Positions 18,201-26,258 are shown, numbered from the stretch's first letter. The stretch: DNA of 53,112 nt from a bacterium (GCA_041648665.1 JBAZOP010000011.1:1-53112); one strand, 5' to 3'. Notes: generated by a model not told the origin, from the letters alone. Numbers and translations are program-made.

Positions 18201-18415
18201 AGGGTGCGCCATGCACTGTTGTAGTAGTAGTAGAACAGCCCTGTCGAGGCGTCGATACCGCATCGACCCTCAAGGCTCCCGGTCATGCGTCCGTAGGTCT
18301 CCGGGTTGGATGCTACGGTGGGCTTGGTGTTGCTGGGGAACAGACAATCAAGTTGCCACAGGCCGATGCGTTTCTCCTGCGGATTGTCCACTGCGTGCTT
18401 TCTTCCGATAGCCAC
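15269..18415 (-). CDS. Large beta-repeat virion protein next to the capsid gene (1048 aa)
   Basis: Starts at GTG with AAAGGAAA upstream. After a 60-residue N-terminal head with four consecutive Tyr (about residues 62-65), the protein consists of imperfect repeats of about 45-110 residues. Each is built around LKLNDxDxLxLGDGASATxxxGD and a following strand pair (FDGTNLLI, YHDGTYLQVSKG). At least three full units occur, with weaker ones between. The last 150 residues form a different beta domain with alternating Thr/Val/Asp. Such repeats resemble phage fibres or capsid-attached appendages. The position directly after the capsid gene favours a head fibre or long decoration protein, but a tail fibre is possible. 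Very low Cys/Met, acidic throughout. Confidence 0.85.
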   Translation of the reverse strand: MAIGRKHAVDNPQEKRIGLWQLDCLFPSNTKPTVASNPETYGRMTGSLEGRCGIDASTGLFYYYYNSAWRTLSGSGGGGVGSIDQVLAAGATADDIGAPFAITEATTNTALFNLTKTQTGNADMVNFDNYGTGDTLVTKDGGVEMIAFEDGGKVQFSASLTDTIAIDIPDGKEIAFGSSDDFLVEYVGATDFLTFTPRADSVTIAFGVDGTGPDFKVFGATAGAYSLWDASAALQLMEGGASDIAHLKLNDADTIELGDGASATGEAGDFSITFDGTNLLINPVADDTGAIYIGTDSTLACDFKWFSKTASDYVLLDAGNDVMAFEDVDIIAKDGTYVYFGDGSATAGDAGIVWDGTDLKIQPTTTDTGILRLGKKATDDLTWDVRWDGNTDAYLLLDAGNETALFSGFASVVVADDVKLGLGTSAAAPDAYFEWDTASTEQLLLTNKNASSPFKIGADTTHVFDLIWTGGAGTLNIDASGDFMYLEAFDLKLNDSDVLNLGDGASATAVTGDAQLQYASETLALTKGAGGAMTTFNLGANEAGFDMKWFGTTDGYYVLFDAVLNNQLEIGVPVWVKDDFALKFGNSDDVTMAWLASGGFYVIPAAANTEWYFGNGEGLDYDVIFPGVGAGSSMKWDTSLATLFLEGGGADTSYVKLNDNDKLGLGDGASATASVGDVEIYHDGTYLQVSKGSGGTLTSVKVNVPEVITMDDGTNTGVTDLLQLVHSTSGAPGAGIGAGISVIVENDTDATTEVASIDFVNTNDGTKASLDTDIVFSTMLNGAATEVLRIDAANEQITVGKNATDADNVDKIKIWPQTASKGALILQSVANTDDVTVTIQNAAHATAGRAYTFGDAGANKYVAYTAQANGTIARSDLTEEALASHPVPVYTLRAADGAALGLADTGDSGDHYLTYSAGVWALMGNSPDSDTQTDVSLFQFALPPNYVAAGDVKIRVNSLFTADGDTKTVDLNVYEINKTDGTKGADICETTVITLTGTAAAHDFTVTAADLVAGDLLSVIVTTAFQDADGAVGEAKINSIEVLCDVKG

Positions 18416-18548
18416 TGTGAGTTTCCTTTATGCCCTTGCGGGCGGATGCGTGCCGGAAGGCGTCCATCCGACACGCGAGTATCTTGAAGCGCACCGGCCC
18501 TTGACGACGCCGAACCGACGCACTGGTCATGCCGCCGTTGCGTCAGGC

Positions 18549-19889
18549 TCAGGTCTGCGTCAGGTTGCGAATGACGCCGTGGGTGTCACGCCGCCTGATG
18601 CCGAGCTGGTCGTACTTCTTGACCTCCATCCGGTAGTAGTCGTACCCCTGCACGCGCTGCCAGGGCGGGTTGTCCATCGTCTCCATGGGCAGACCCTTGA
18701 CCACGAAGTCCGGGATGTGGAGGAAGTAGAGGCACTGGGCGCCGCACATGATGTCGGTGACCCAGGGGACCTCGACGCCGTTGACCAACTGGTCCACAAC
18801 CTTCACGCCCGCGACGACGCGGGTCTTGTTGACCCAGGACACGTCGCGGCTCTCGTCCTTGCGGAAGCGGGTGCGGAGTTCCGGGCAGGAGAACAGGATG
18901 TACCCGCCCTTCTCGAACAGGTTCTCGCCGCCGCACTTGCGGACGATGGCCTGTCCCATGTCCTCGATGAGGTCGCCGTCGAGATAGCGGTCGGTGCCGC
19001 CGTTGTCGTGGACGGTGCTCTGCCAGTAGGCAAGGCTGGTGCCGTCGATGCCCTGACAGGTGGTGTTGGCCTGTCCGCCGCCGGTGTTCCAGGTCGTGCC
19101 ATCGCTCGACTGAGGGCCGTCCACCAACGCCCCGATGCCCTGGACGGCCGAGTCGATGAGACTGCCGTTGCCGTCCTCGAACATGATGTAGTCGCCGCGA
19201 TCGCTGGCGATGGTGGCACTCGACGTGCAGACGGTGGCAGAAGTGATGGCGCTGATGTAGGCGGAGTTGATGCCCTGCGTGCCGGTGCCGTACCCGGTGA
19301 CTCCGTTGTAGGAGTCAATGTACAGGCCCTGACGCAGACGCCCGGTTCCGGGCCACCACTCGTCAAGCTGCATGTGCAGAGTCGTGGTGTCGGCTGAACC
19401 CGCCGTGGAGTCATGCAAACCGATGGCGTCGTTGCTGTTGCCGGTGTACATCGCGTTGCGCATGTACTGGATGTTGTCGCGCAGGTCGTTGGCCGCATCC
19501 TGCACGGCATCGACGACCTGTACCGGGTTGGCCAGCTTGTTCACGGGGCCGTCGTACTCGGCACGGGTGTAGAGCCGGGCCAGGTTGATCTGCGTCTCGG
19601 TCCATGCGGCAAGCCGGGCCGTGGGCAGCGCCTGTCCGTGCCCGCGCGGACCCATGCCGCCCGCCTTCTGCGTCTTGATCTTGATGCGGGTGTAGTAACT
19701 GTCCCCGCCGACGCTCTGCGTCTGCTTGGGGGTCCCGCTCGCGCGCCCGGCGTAGATGTCGGACGAGTCCTCGTTGATCATTCCGAGGAAGAACTTGGGA
19801 ATGGTCGATTCGTCCACGACGTTCGGCCAGATTTCCTCCTTCGTCACCTCGTTGACTGCGGTGATGTAAATATACTGGTCGGTAGCCAT
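18549..19889 (-). CDS. Major capsid protein (446 aa)
   Basis: Gene order portal - scaffold - this - fibre, and the length, are those of a podovirus-type HK97-fold capsid protein. The sequence shows an N-arm (EEIWPNVVDESTIPKFFLGM) and a helical spine (DPVQVV-like NPVQVVDAVQDAANDLRDNIQYMRNAM). The Gly-rich central insert looks like an A-domain or protrusion, and the C-terminal half is beta-rich (GGYILFSCPELRTRFRKD, GYDYYRMEVKKYDQLG). The ATG lies 19 nt from the scaffold stop. Family identity is supported by synteny rather than by a diagnostic motif. Confidence 0.82.
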   Translation of the reverse strand: MATDQYIYITAVNEVTKEEIWPNVVDESTIPKFFLGMINEDSSDIYAGRASGTPKQTQSVGGDSYYTRIKIKTQKAGGMGPRGHGQALPTARLAAWTETQINLARLYTRAEYDGPVNKLANPVQVVDAVQDAANDLRDNIQYMRNAMYTGNSNDAIGLHDSTAGSADTTTLHMQLDEWWPGTGRLRQGLYIDSYNGVTGYGTGTQGINSAYISAITSATVCTSSATIASDRGDYIMFEDGNGSLIDSAVQGIGALVDGPQSSDGTTWNTGGGQANTTCQGIDGTSLAYWQSTVHDNGGTDRYLDGDLIEDMGQAIVRKCGGENLFEKGGYILFSCPELRTRFRKDESRDVSWVNKTRVVAGVKVVDQLVNGVEVPWVTDIMCGAQCLYFLHIPDFVVKGLPMETMDNPPWQRVQGYDYYRMEVKKYDQLGIRRRDTHGVIRNLTQT

Positions 19890-19908
19890 TACTTACGTCT
19901 TTCTGCGG

Positions 19909-20727
19909 CTAACCCCGTGCGCTCAGGGCCACGAGCCGTTCCGCAAGGTATTCCTTGTGGCCGGGGTGGTCTGACTTGCGTCTGGGGTCGTCGTTGCCGC
20001 GAGTTGTCGCGCCCGTGCCCATGCGGGTAACGGTCCGGCCTGCGGCCTTCTTCTCCGCTTCAGCCTTCTCCGCAGCAGCCTTCCGCCTGGACTCGAACGC
20101 TTCATCCACCTTGCCCCACAGCTTGTCCGCGACCTTGTCGATGTCCTTGACCGTCTTACAGTCCTTGAGCACCGACCGGGTGAACGCCTCGCGCATGTCT
20201 TCGGGAACGCCGAGCCGTTCGTGAACGGTCTCCATGCGGTCCTCGATTTGCAGGCGCACGACTTCGTCTCGCGCTACCTGCCGCGCCTTGTCCTCAGTCA
20301 GTCCGGTGTCCTTCTTGTCCGGCCTGGTTGCCGGAAAGAGGTCCGCGAACGGGTCGTCGTCGTCGGTCTTGCCGGCGTCGTTGCCGTCGTCGGATGTTTC
20401 GAGCGACTTTTCGATGCGCTGGAGGATGGCGGCCGCCTTGTCGCCGGGGAGCTTGCTGATGCGCTCGTAGGACGGGCCGAACAGGTCTTCAAGCTCCTGC
20501 CTCTTGGCGTCCGCGTCCTTGAACTTGCGCTCAAGCTCTCCCTTTTCCTGGGCGGTCCTGTCGTAGCCCCGGCCTTTGGCCGCGAGCTTCGCCAGGTCTG
20601 CGGGCGTGAGTTGCAGCACCTCGCCCTTCGCCACTTCCACGTTCACCTTGCCCGCCTTCTCATCGAACTGCACGGTGGGCGTCCAGTCGTTCCCGGTCTG
20701 TTGCTGATCCTTGTCGTTCTCTCCCAT
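19909..20727 (-). CDS. Scaffolding protein (272 aa)
   Basis: The start MGENDKDQQQ at 20727 has GGGAGTGA upstream. It is highly charged and almost entirely helical: an N-terminal beta hairpin (VNVEVAKGEVLQLT), a coiled coil (ELERKFKDADAKRQELEDL), an acidic linker (DDGNDAGKTDDDDPFADLF), a second helical block and a basic C-terminus (AAEKAEAEKKAAG, then Arg/Lys-rich). This arrangement and its place between portal and capsid genes are diagnostic of phage scaffolds, whose basic tail binds the capsid subunit. Confidence 0.88.
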   Translation of the reverse strand: MGENDKDQQQTGNDWTPTVQFDEKAGKVNVEVAKGEVLQLTPADLAKLAAKGRGYDRTAQEKGELERKFKDADAKRQELEDLFGPSYERISKLPGDKAAAILQRIEKSLETSDDGNDAGKTDDDDPFADLFPATRPDKKDTGLTEDKARQVARDEVVRLQIEDRMETVHERLGVPEDMREAFTRSVLKDCKTVKDIDKVADKLWGKVDEAFESRRKAAAEKAEAEKKAAGRTVTRMGTGATTRGNDDPRRKSDHPGHKEYLAERLVALSARG

Positions 20728-20850
20728 TGTCCAAATCACTCCCGTCTGGTCGTGCGACGGTGGCCGGTGCATACCCCGAAGGGCATTGGCCCGTGCTCAT
20801 CGACGTTGCCGACTGGTCAGAGCAATCCGTGCGGACTGCCGTGTATAGAG

Positions 20851-20871
20851 AAGCCCGCCCGATGCGGGCTT
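20851..20871 (-). other. Hairpin downstream of the membrane-protein insert
   Basis: AAGCCCGC and its complement with a 5-nt loop (20851-20858/20864-20871). It lies 23 bp after the stop of the 94-aa membrane gene and marks its 3' border. No T-run of more than two follows on the minus strand. Confidence 0.5.
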
Positions 20872-20893
20872 GACTCACCTGTGTCTGCGCCTG

Positions 20894-21178
20894 TCAGGGT
20901 TTACTTGGCGGGGGTTTGCTTTTGTCGCGCGGTGTCATCCCCAGGTCCCACTCGCCAAACCATCGAGGCATCTTCATTTTCCACTTGAGCCAGATACAAA
21001 ACCGCAACAGGACGTTGAATGGCATAACCGCGTAGTATCCGCCTTCGGTGACCTCCGCGAGGTCAAAGGCGTAGCGGACAAAACCATACCCCTTGGGAAG
21101 CGGTTCGTAGTGATACACGTGAAACCAGAAGAGCGGCCAGATTACCCGTCTCATCAATAGCCATTTCAATTTACTCAT
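20894..21178 (-). CDS. Small membrane protein between two hairpins (94 aa)
   Basis: ATG at 21178 with GAGAGGAC upstream. Two hydrophobic aromatic segments (VIWPLFWFHVYHY and AVMPFNVLLRFCIWLKW) flank a polar loop. The N-terminus and C-terminus are basic and Pro-rich. It interrupts the portal-scaffold block and has a terminator upstream and a hairpin downstream, as expected of an inserted, separately regulated gene (moron). Superinfection exclusion at the membrane is a plausible role but unproven. Confidence 0.72.
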   Translation of the reverse strand: MSKLKWLLMRRVIWPLFWFHVYHYEPLPKGYGFVRYAFDLAEVTEGGYYAVMPFNVLLRFCIWLKWKMKMPRWFGEWDLGMTPRDKSKPPPSKP

Positions 21179-21218
21179 GGTCGTGTCCTCTCTATTGGCC
21201 CAACACCGAGGACCAATG

Positions 21219-21257
21219 AAAAAAGGCCGTCCCCGCCGTGACACGGAGACGGCCTTT
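21219..21257 (-). terminator. Rho-independent terminator after the portal-linked gene
   Basis: Arms 21222-21231 and 21248-21257 form a 10-bp stem. The loop region contains a smaller CCGTG/CACGG stem. On the minus strand six T follow (21224-21219). It would stop transcripts coming from portal before the capsid genes, so late expression needs antitermination or a further promoter. Confidence 0.82.
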
Positions 21258-21310
21258 CGCGCTTGCGCGACGCCCGCCGGTTCATGACGCCGGGGGCCTC
21301 ATTGGTTGAT

Positions 21311-21508
21311 TCACTTTCTGCGTCTCAGCCTTCTGCTGCGCCTCATGCTCACGCGGACGTGATCCATCTTCGCCCGGTGCTGCTTCGTCTTCTTCGGCAC
21401 GTGTTCAGGCAGCCGCGCGTTCGGGTTCGTGTGCTCTTCCCAACGCTTTGCTATTTCCGGGTGGTTGGCCCAGAGGTAGCGCCTCTGCGCTTCGCTCCTG
21501 ATCGGCAT
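21311..21508 (-). CDS. Small basic phage protein (65 aa)
   Basis: Begins MPIRSEAQRRYLWANHPEIA, a pattern I know from many phages as a short protein encoded near portal or scaffold genes. The C-terminus is Arg-rich (SMRRSRRLRRRK), so it probably binds nucleic acid. AGGGGGTG lies 7 nt before the ATG, which is 3 nt from the portal stop. Molecular role unknown in the family. Confidence 0.82.
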   Translation of the reverse strand: MPIRSEAQRRYLWANHPEIAKRWEEHTNPNARLPEHVPKKTKQHRAKMDHVRVSMRRSRRLRRRK

Positions 21509-21510
21509 GG

Positions 21511-23409
21511 TCACACCCCCTGCGGCTGTCCCACTGGCAACTGCTGTTGCGCTGCAAGCTGCCCCTCGATCGCCATGACGATGGCCTCCTCGTGCGCCCG
21601 CTCGTGGTCTGCGTACTGCTGCTTGATAGCCGGGTTGAGCGTGAGCCAACGGGAGTGCATCTTGGGTATCCGATGTTCCTCAAGGTGGACCTGGTGGTTG
21701 TGCCACGGCTCGACGCCGCGCATCTCGCCGCGCATGATGGCCGCGGATTCCTCGCGCGCGTGAACACGGTCGCGGGCCTCCGGCTCAAACAGGGACGCCT
21801 CCACGCCCAACTGGAAGTTCTTGCGGATCTCGCGGGGCGGCAGGTCCTGCATTGCGCCGTACTGCAGCAGTTTCTCGTTGTACTGCATGGTGAGCATCTT
21901 GTCGGTCGGGCCGCGATTGATGCAGCGCGTCCGGATGCGCCAACTTTGCTCGTCCTTATCGGCCAGGAAATCCTGCACGGCGAACGGCTGCGCGGTAGCC
22001 GCGTCGATGCCGATGAGATTGATGGGGCCGTTCTGGTGGCGGCTGGTGAGCACGCCGACGCGGTTGTAGACGCGCGCCCAGGTCTCGTTGAAGTCTTCAA
22101 TCAGGGGACCGAGCAATACGTCGTCCTTGACCTGAAGGGCTTCCAGTCCCGCGCCCGATTCGATGCTGCCGGGACTCATGCCGCGAGAGACGGGGTGAAG
22201 CTGAAGCCCGTCATCCATCGTGAGGTCCACGCGTTCGGATGCGCGGAACATGTCCACGCTCATCGGGGGCGTCACCAGATACCATGGCACGTTGTCGGGC
22301 TTGTTCTCGTCGTCCTCGTAGGTCACGGGGCTTCCGATGTTGTCGAAGTCTTCCGGACCGACGTTGAGCGATTCGGGTATCATCAGGCGTCTGCCCGGCC
22401 CCTCACCCCAGATCGCCCCCAGCATGTCGCTGAACAGCTTGTTCCGGGCAATCTGCATGGAGATATTCGGCTCAATGAGTCCGGGCGAATACATAGCGCC
22501 GGGGAACCGGCGATAGGCGAAGCGGAAGTATTCCGGGAACAGGTCCGCGTCCTGCAAGGGCTTGGCTTCGAGCACGCGGTTGCGCGTGACGATGAGCTTG
22601 TAGCCGTTCGGGTGCTTTGCGGACTTGCCGCGCCGGACCTCGCGCACACGGAGCATGTGTTTGATCTCGCGCGTGTTGGACTCGCCCTGGATGAACGAGT
22701 CGGTCGCGGCGAGGATCATGTTGTTTTCTTCTTCAAGTTCCCCCTGCTTGATGCCGTCCATCTCGACAGGGTAGAGGTCGCGGAGTTGGTCGATGGGGAC
22801 CGCCCGCGTCTCGATGACGGCCTGGGCGCGCTTGGGGTCGCTGACGCCCCATGGCCACGGCATGACGGCGAACGGGGACAGGACTTCGATATCCGGCATG
22901 TTCGTGCCCTTCTCGAAGTCCCACCAGACCTTGACCCACGCGGGGCCGCACGCGACGCACCACGATTTGAGTTCGCGGTCGAGCGACTTGACGTTGCGGG
23001 CGTCGGCCCATGCCTGGAGGTACTGGGTGCGTATCTGCGCGGCCTCGAACATGTCGGCGCGGTCCGGGGCCGGGATGCATTCGGGCAGGTGCCAGACCGA
23101 CGACAGGCGACCGAGCTTGTGGTCGAACGCGGGGAGCATCTTGTTGGCGACGATGCGGATGATGTCGCCCCGCTTGGTGTCGCGGATGTCGGACAGGCGG
23201 TCGATGATGCGGGACTTGGGGTTCCAGCGTATCCACTGGTTGCCCGCCAGGAAGTTGAGGCAGACCTCCCAAATCTGCTGAAGCCGGGAGCGCTTTTCCT
23301 CGACCTCGGTAGCGCTTTCGTGAACGACGTGGGCCGCGTTCTTGCCGTCGAACTCTGACAGAATAGCGTCGTCCACGTTGTCCGAGTTGAACTGCTGGTT
23401 GATTTCCAT
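21511..23409 (-). CDS. Portal protein (632 aa)
   Basis: Size, place after terminase and helical-beta layout are those of podovirus portals. An N-terminal helix with NFLAGNQWIRWNP is followed by IIRIVANKMLPAFDHKLGRLS. Clip/stem-type strands follow (VKVWWDFEKG, EVLSPFAVMPWP). Then comes the segment FRFAYRRFPGAMYSPGLIE leading to MQIARNKLFSDMLGAIWG and the helical wing (SPGSIESGAGLEALQVKDD). The C-terminus is a Gln/Glu helical barrel segment. AAGGGAAACG precedes the ATG. It forms the dodecameric DNA entry ring at one capsid vertex and docks the terminase. Confidence 0.88.
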   Translation of the reverse strand: MEINQQFNSDNVDDAILSEFDGKNAAHVVHESATEVEEKRSRLQQIWEVCLNFLAGNQWIRWNPKSRIIDRLSDIRDTKRGDIIRIVANKMLPAFDHKLGRLSSVWHLPECIPAPDRADMFEAAQIRTQYLQAWADARNVKSLDRELKSWCVACGPAWVKVWWDFEKGTNMPDIEVLSPFAVMPWPWGVSDPKRAQAVIETRAVPIDQLRDLYPVEMDGIKQGELEEENNMILAATDSFIQGESNTREIKHMLRVREVRRGKSAKHPNGYKLIVTRNRVLEAKPLQDADLFPEYFRFAYRRFPGAMYSPGLIEPNISMQIARNKLFSDMLGAIWGEGPGRRLMIPESLNVGPEDFDNIGSPVTYEDDENKPDNVPWYLVTPPMSVDMFRASERVDLTMDDGLQLHPVSRGMSPGSIESGAGLEALQVKDDVLLGPLIEDFNETWARVYNRVGVLTSRHQNGPINLIGIDAATAQPFAVQDFLADKDEQSWRIRTRCINRGPTDKMLTMQYNEKLLQYGAMQDLPPREIRKNFQLGVEASLFEPEARDRVHAREESAAIMRGEMRGVEPWHNHQVHLEEHRIPKMHSRWLTLNPAIKQQYADHERAHEEAIVMAIEGQLAAQQQLPVGQPQGV

Positions 23410-23489
23410 GCGTTTCCCTTGACAGGGGCCGCATGGCGGGGTATGCTTGCGTCGTCTGGCTTCCCGCCGTACGGGGGCCTGCTTGGATG

Positions 23490-23521
23490 GGGCCGTTCGG
23501 CGTTCGAGCGCCGGGCGGCCC
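23490..23521 (-). other. Strong hairpin upstream of portal
   Basis: GGGCCG and CGGCG pair with CGCCG and CGGCCC around TTCGAG with a 2-nt internal bulge on each side. It lies 8 nt after the stop of the 96-aa gene in the 119-bp leader of portal. No T-run on the minus strand. Possible RNA processing or translational control site. Confidence 0.5.
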
Positions 23522-23528
23522 GTGTTGT

Positions 23529-23819
23529 TTACTCGGCCTTCTTCGCCTTCTCCTTCTTGGGCTTGTCGCCGATGCGGACCTCGATGGCGAGTTCATCGAC
23601 CAGAACCTTGAGGGCGGTGAACTCCAGGCGAAGATCGTTGTCCTTGTCCACAACGAGCCTCAGAAACGGCAGGAGCCGGAGCGCAACGGCCCGTTCCATG
23701 CGCAAGGCACGTTTGGCGTGCTCGGTCATCTCGCGCGATGCGGATGGGTCGCCCGCGAGTTCCCGCGCCCTGAGCCTGACCAACGTATCGTAGAACGTCC
23801 TGTCGATGACGGCTTCCAT
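23529..23819 (-). CDS. Small helical protein (96 aa)
   Basis: TAGGAGGGG ribosome site. All-helical, Arg/Leu-rich, with a Lys-rich tail (GDKPKKEKAKKAE). It lies between the membrane-anchored coiled-coil gene and portal. Not recognised. Could be a packaging accessory. Confidence 0.75.
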   Translation of the reverse strand: MEAVIDRTFYDTLVRLRARELAGDPSASREMTEHAKRALRMERAVALRLLPFLRLVVDKDNDLRLEFTALKVLVDELAIEVRIGDKPKKEKAKKAE

Positions 23820-23828
23820 GTTCCCCTC

Positions 23829-24212
23829 CTAGAGCTGGTGCGTGCCGGTGAAGGGCACGGGTTCATCTTCTGTCTTCAGCGCAACCTCCACGGGCACGGG
23901 TTCGGACAATCTGCATTCCCGGAATTCAAGTTTCTTCATCCGCCACTCGTGAATGTCCTTGGCCTGCTGGCATTCCTGGGCGAAGCGGTCGATCTCCTGC
24001 CGGGTCTTGGTCAGGAGCATCTTGTGAATCTCCGAGACCTGGTTTATGGCCCCGTTCTGGATCGCGGCGGCCCTGCGGTCGAATTCCTCCCGCGCGTTCT
24101 TCTCGACAAAGGCCAGGCGGTTGGACAGGTCCGCGTTCCTGCTCACGACGTTGAGAAGCGCAAGGGCCAACGCAAGAGCGACCACGACAATACATATCAG
24201 TGCGAGTTCCAT
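23829..24212 (-). CDS. Membrane-anchored coiled-coil protein (127 aa)
   Basis: Residues 1-23 are a single transmembrane helix (MELALICIVVVALALALALL). It is followed by about 75 residues of charged coiled coil and a Pro-rich tail. The ATG overlaps the stop of the 56-aa membrane gene (TGATG). The layout matches an inner-membrane spanin or a lysis-accessory protein, but no outer-membrane partner is adjacent. Confidence 0.72.
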   Translation of the reverse strand: MELALICIVVVALALALALLNVVSRNADLSNRLAFVEKNAREEFDRRAAAIQNGAINQVSEIHKMLLTKTRQEIDRFAQECQQAKDIHEWRMKKLEFRECRLSEPVPVEVALKTEDEPVPFTGTHQL

Positions 24213-24382
24213 CAGACCTTCCCCTTCCTGTTTGCGATGCCGGTTCCTATGAGATACAAGCTGGTCACGCTAAACCCCAGTCGCCAGTCATACCACCAGG
24301 CCAAACCGATCAGCGCAAACAGTCCGGCGCAAATGCACAGGTTCGGCAACAGGTTAATCCTGTCCCATTGTTCTTGGGTCAT
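24212..24382 (-). CDS. 56-aa two-helix membrane protein, holin candidate
   Basis: Reads MTQEQWDRINLLPN, then a hydrophobic helix (CICAGLFALIGLAWW), a short turn (YDWRLG), a second helix (FSVTSLYLIGTGIA) and a basic tail (NRKGKV). Overlaps both neighbours with TGATG. Small size, two helices and a charged tail are class II holin features. Location next to the coiled-coil membrane protein supports a lysis role. Not proven. Confidence 0.65.
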   Translation of the reverse strand: MTQEQWDRINLLPNLCICAGLFALIGLAWWYDWRLGFSVTSLYLIGTGIANRKGKV

Positions 24383-24603
24383 CAGACCTTCCCCTCCGGT
24401 TCAGGTTTCCACGTCAAGAGCCGCCACAATCGCCGCAACACCCCGTCGTTGCGCCCGATCAGTTTGTGACCCTTGAGAATCAGGTCACCGCCGTAGGTGA
24501 AAATCATGCCCGGCTTGTTGTCTTGATCGTAAACGGTCAACATCGCTTCGTCAGGGCTGTGTTGCGGGTATATCGTTAACGTGCCCATTGTTGCATCAGC
24601 CAT
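24382..24603 (-). CDS. Small protein after terminase (73 aa)
   Basis: GGAGGGG ribosome site; ATG overlaps the terminase stop (TGATG). A beta-rich N-terminal part (LTIYPQHSPDEAMLTVYDQD) is followed by GGDLILKGHKLIG and a basic Trp-rich helix (GVLRRLWRLLTWKP). No membrane segment is certain. Not recognised. Confidence 0.72.
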   Translation of the reverse strand: MADATMGTLTIYPQHSPDEAMLTVYDQDNKPGMIFTYGGDLILKGHKLIGRNDGVLRRLWRLLTWKPEPEGKV

Positions 24604-26258
24604 CAGTATCCCCTCCAGTTCAGCATTGAGTTCGGCAACACGCCGTCGCCGACCGTGAGCTTGTCCGCGTCCCCATTGGCCATGACCTCGGTCTGAAACT
24701 CCCGCGCCCTGCGCACGTGTTCCATGTCGGTCTGTTCCTGCGCGGTCAGGTCGCGCCTCTCGCGCGGGGGCCTGAACCTGGGCGAATGGTCCGGGTTCGC
24801 ATAGGCCGCCGCGTCCAGCAAGTCGTCATGTCCTATCGGGTACGCCTGCATCTGCCTGAGCCACAACTGCTTGTGTGCGGGCCACATGCCGGAGTAGATT
24901 TTGAACCTCTTGCGCTCCCACAAAATCCTGAGCCACGCGATGCGCTTGTGCTTGTTGATCTTGTCGGTCCTGACGTTGCGGATGCGGAGCGGGAGCGGCC
25001 CCGCATAGTCCGGCTGCTGCATCAGCGTCTCGAACTGGCTCTTGTACTGGAAGACGCCGGGGGCCTCTTCAACCGCCAGCGTGTCGGCCTTCCAGAGCTT
25101 CGCGACCTCGAACACCTCCATGCACAGGCTGTAAGGGTCTTTGCGAATCTCCCGCGCGTCCAGCAGATTGACGTTGCCGGTCGCGTCGTATCCGAGCACT
25201 ACCAGGCCCGCCGGGTCGTGGGTGTCCATCTGGGCCGACTTCGACGGGTCCACGAATACCCACGTGCGCATTTCCTTGGGCGCATCGTAGATGGTGTTCT
25301 CGTTCAGCAGCTCCATGTTGAACGTCTGGTCTTCTTCGCCTTCGGGCCAGAGGTACATCTGGCACATGACGGCCATGTGGCCCCACTGCCGCGTCAGGAA
25401 CTCCAGGTAGTCCCGGCCCATCAAGGGTTGCCGGGGTTCGTAGCGCGGGGCCTCGGTCGGCTGCGATTCCATGATGAAACGCCCGTCGGTCTCGACCGGC
25501 ATCACGACGAAATCGTAGTCGAGGTACTTCTTCTTCTGCGCGTTGAGAAGGTCGTCGAACAGGAACCCCGCGTAGTGCCACGGGGTATTCAGCACGTCCA
25601 GCAGTTTCGGTCCCAGGCCGAAGATGTTGCGGTAGTAGTCCTTGACCTTCTCGCGTTCCACCTCGCTGTAGGCGTTGCGTTCGGCCTCAAGGTCGTCCAC
25701 GGTGACGACTTTCGGGTGCTTAGACGTGTGCTCCTTGCCGGGGGAGCCGACGCTGAAGGTCGGGTCCGCCGACGGGCGCATGTTCGTCACCTGGAGCATG
25801 CAGTCGGACGGGGACCAGGGCTTGCCGCGCATGTCGCCCCACAAGGCTATGAACCGGGGCTGCGACATGTGGGCGTCGATCTCGCGGATGCGGGCCTGCG
25901 AAATCTCCTCGTCCGCCCCGATGATCAGGACGGTCATGTCCTGCTTGAACATCCTTGCCCTGAGCACCCGCTGGATGTTCTTGGCGACGTTGCAGAGGAC
26001 GGACTTGTAGGTCTTGCGCGGCCCCATGCACACCCAGTAGGGCTTGCGCCGGTTCTCCTGCCTGTCCGCGATGAAGTAATGCCACGGGTCGTCGATGAGG
26101 TCGTACCCGAGCACAACGCGTGCGAAGAAGACCAGATTTGTCAAAGAGCGGTAGCGGATGAAGTGACCCAACTGCACCGGGTCACGGGTTTTCTCGATGC
26201 GGTCAAACCACCATCGTTCTTCGTCGAACGTGAGCCGTTTCAGACCGCGTTTAGCCAA
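24603..26258 (-). CDS. terL: Terminase large subunit (551 aa)
   Basis: Starts at TTG with AGGAAGGC upstream, overlapping the previous gene by 8 bp. The N-terminal ATPase has a deviant Walker A (GPRKTYKS, residues 79-86, with Tyr where Gly is usual) and Walker B VVTVDD followed by Glu. The C-terminal RNase H-like nuclease has the first acidic motif VFVDPSKSAQMDTHDPAG, a middle AVEEAPG and the late HDDLLDAAAYA. It cuts and pumps DNA into the prohead through the portal encoded downstream. Length and motif order are normal for phage TerL. Confidence 0.93.
   Translation of the reverse strand: MAKRGLKRLTFDEERWWFDRIEKTRDPVQLGHFIRYRSLTNLVFFARVVLGYDLIDDPWHYFIADRQENRRKPYWVCMGPRKTYKSVLCNVAKNIQRVLRARMFKQDMTVLIIGADEEISQARIREIDAHMSQPRFIALWGDMRGKPWSPSDCMLQVTNMRPSADPTFSVGSPGKEHTSKHPKVVTVDDLEAERNAYSEVEREKVKDYYRNIFGLGPKLLDVLNTPWHYAGFLFDDLLNAQKKKYLDYDFVVMPVETDGRFIMESQPTEAPRYEPRQPLMGRDYLEFLTRQWGHMAVMCQMYLWPEGEEDQTFNMELLNENTIYDAPKEMRTWVFVDPSKSAQMDTHDPAGLVVLGYDATGNVNLLDAREIRKDPYSLCMEVFEVAKLWKADTLAVEEAPGVFQYKSQFETLMQQPDYAGPLPLRIRNVRTDKINKHKRIAWLRILWERKRFKIYSGMWPAHKQLWLRQMQAYPIGHDDLLDAAAYANPDHSPRFRPPRERRDLTAQEQTDMEHVRRAREFQTEVMANGDADKLTVGDGVLPNSMLNWRGY

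Noticed and set aside
17115..18263. 382-codon minus-strand frame inside the beta-repeat gene
   Set aside because: Arg-rich out-of-frame shadow produced by the repeated GC-rich codons.
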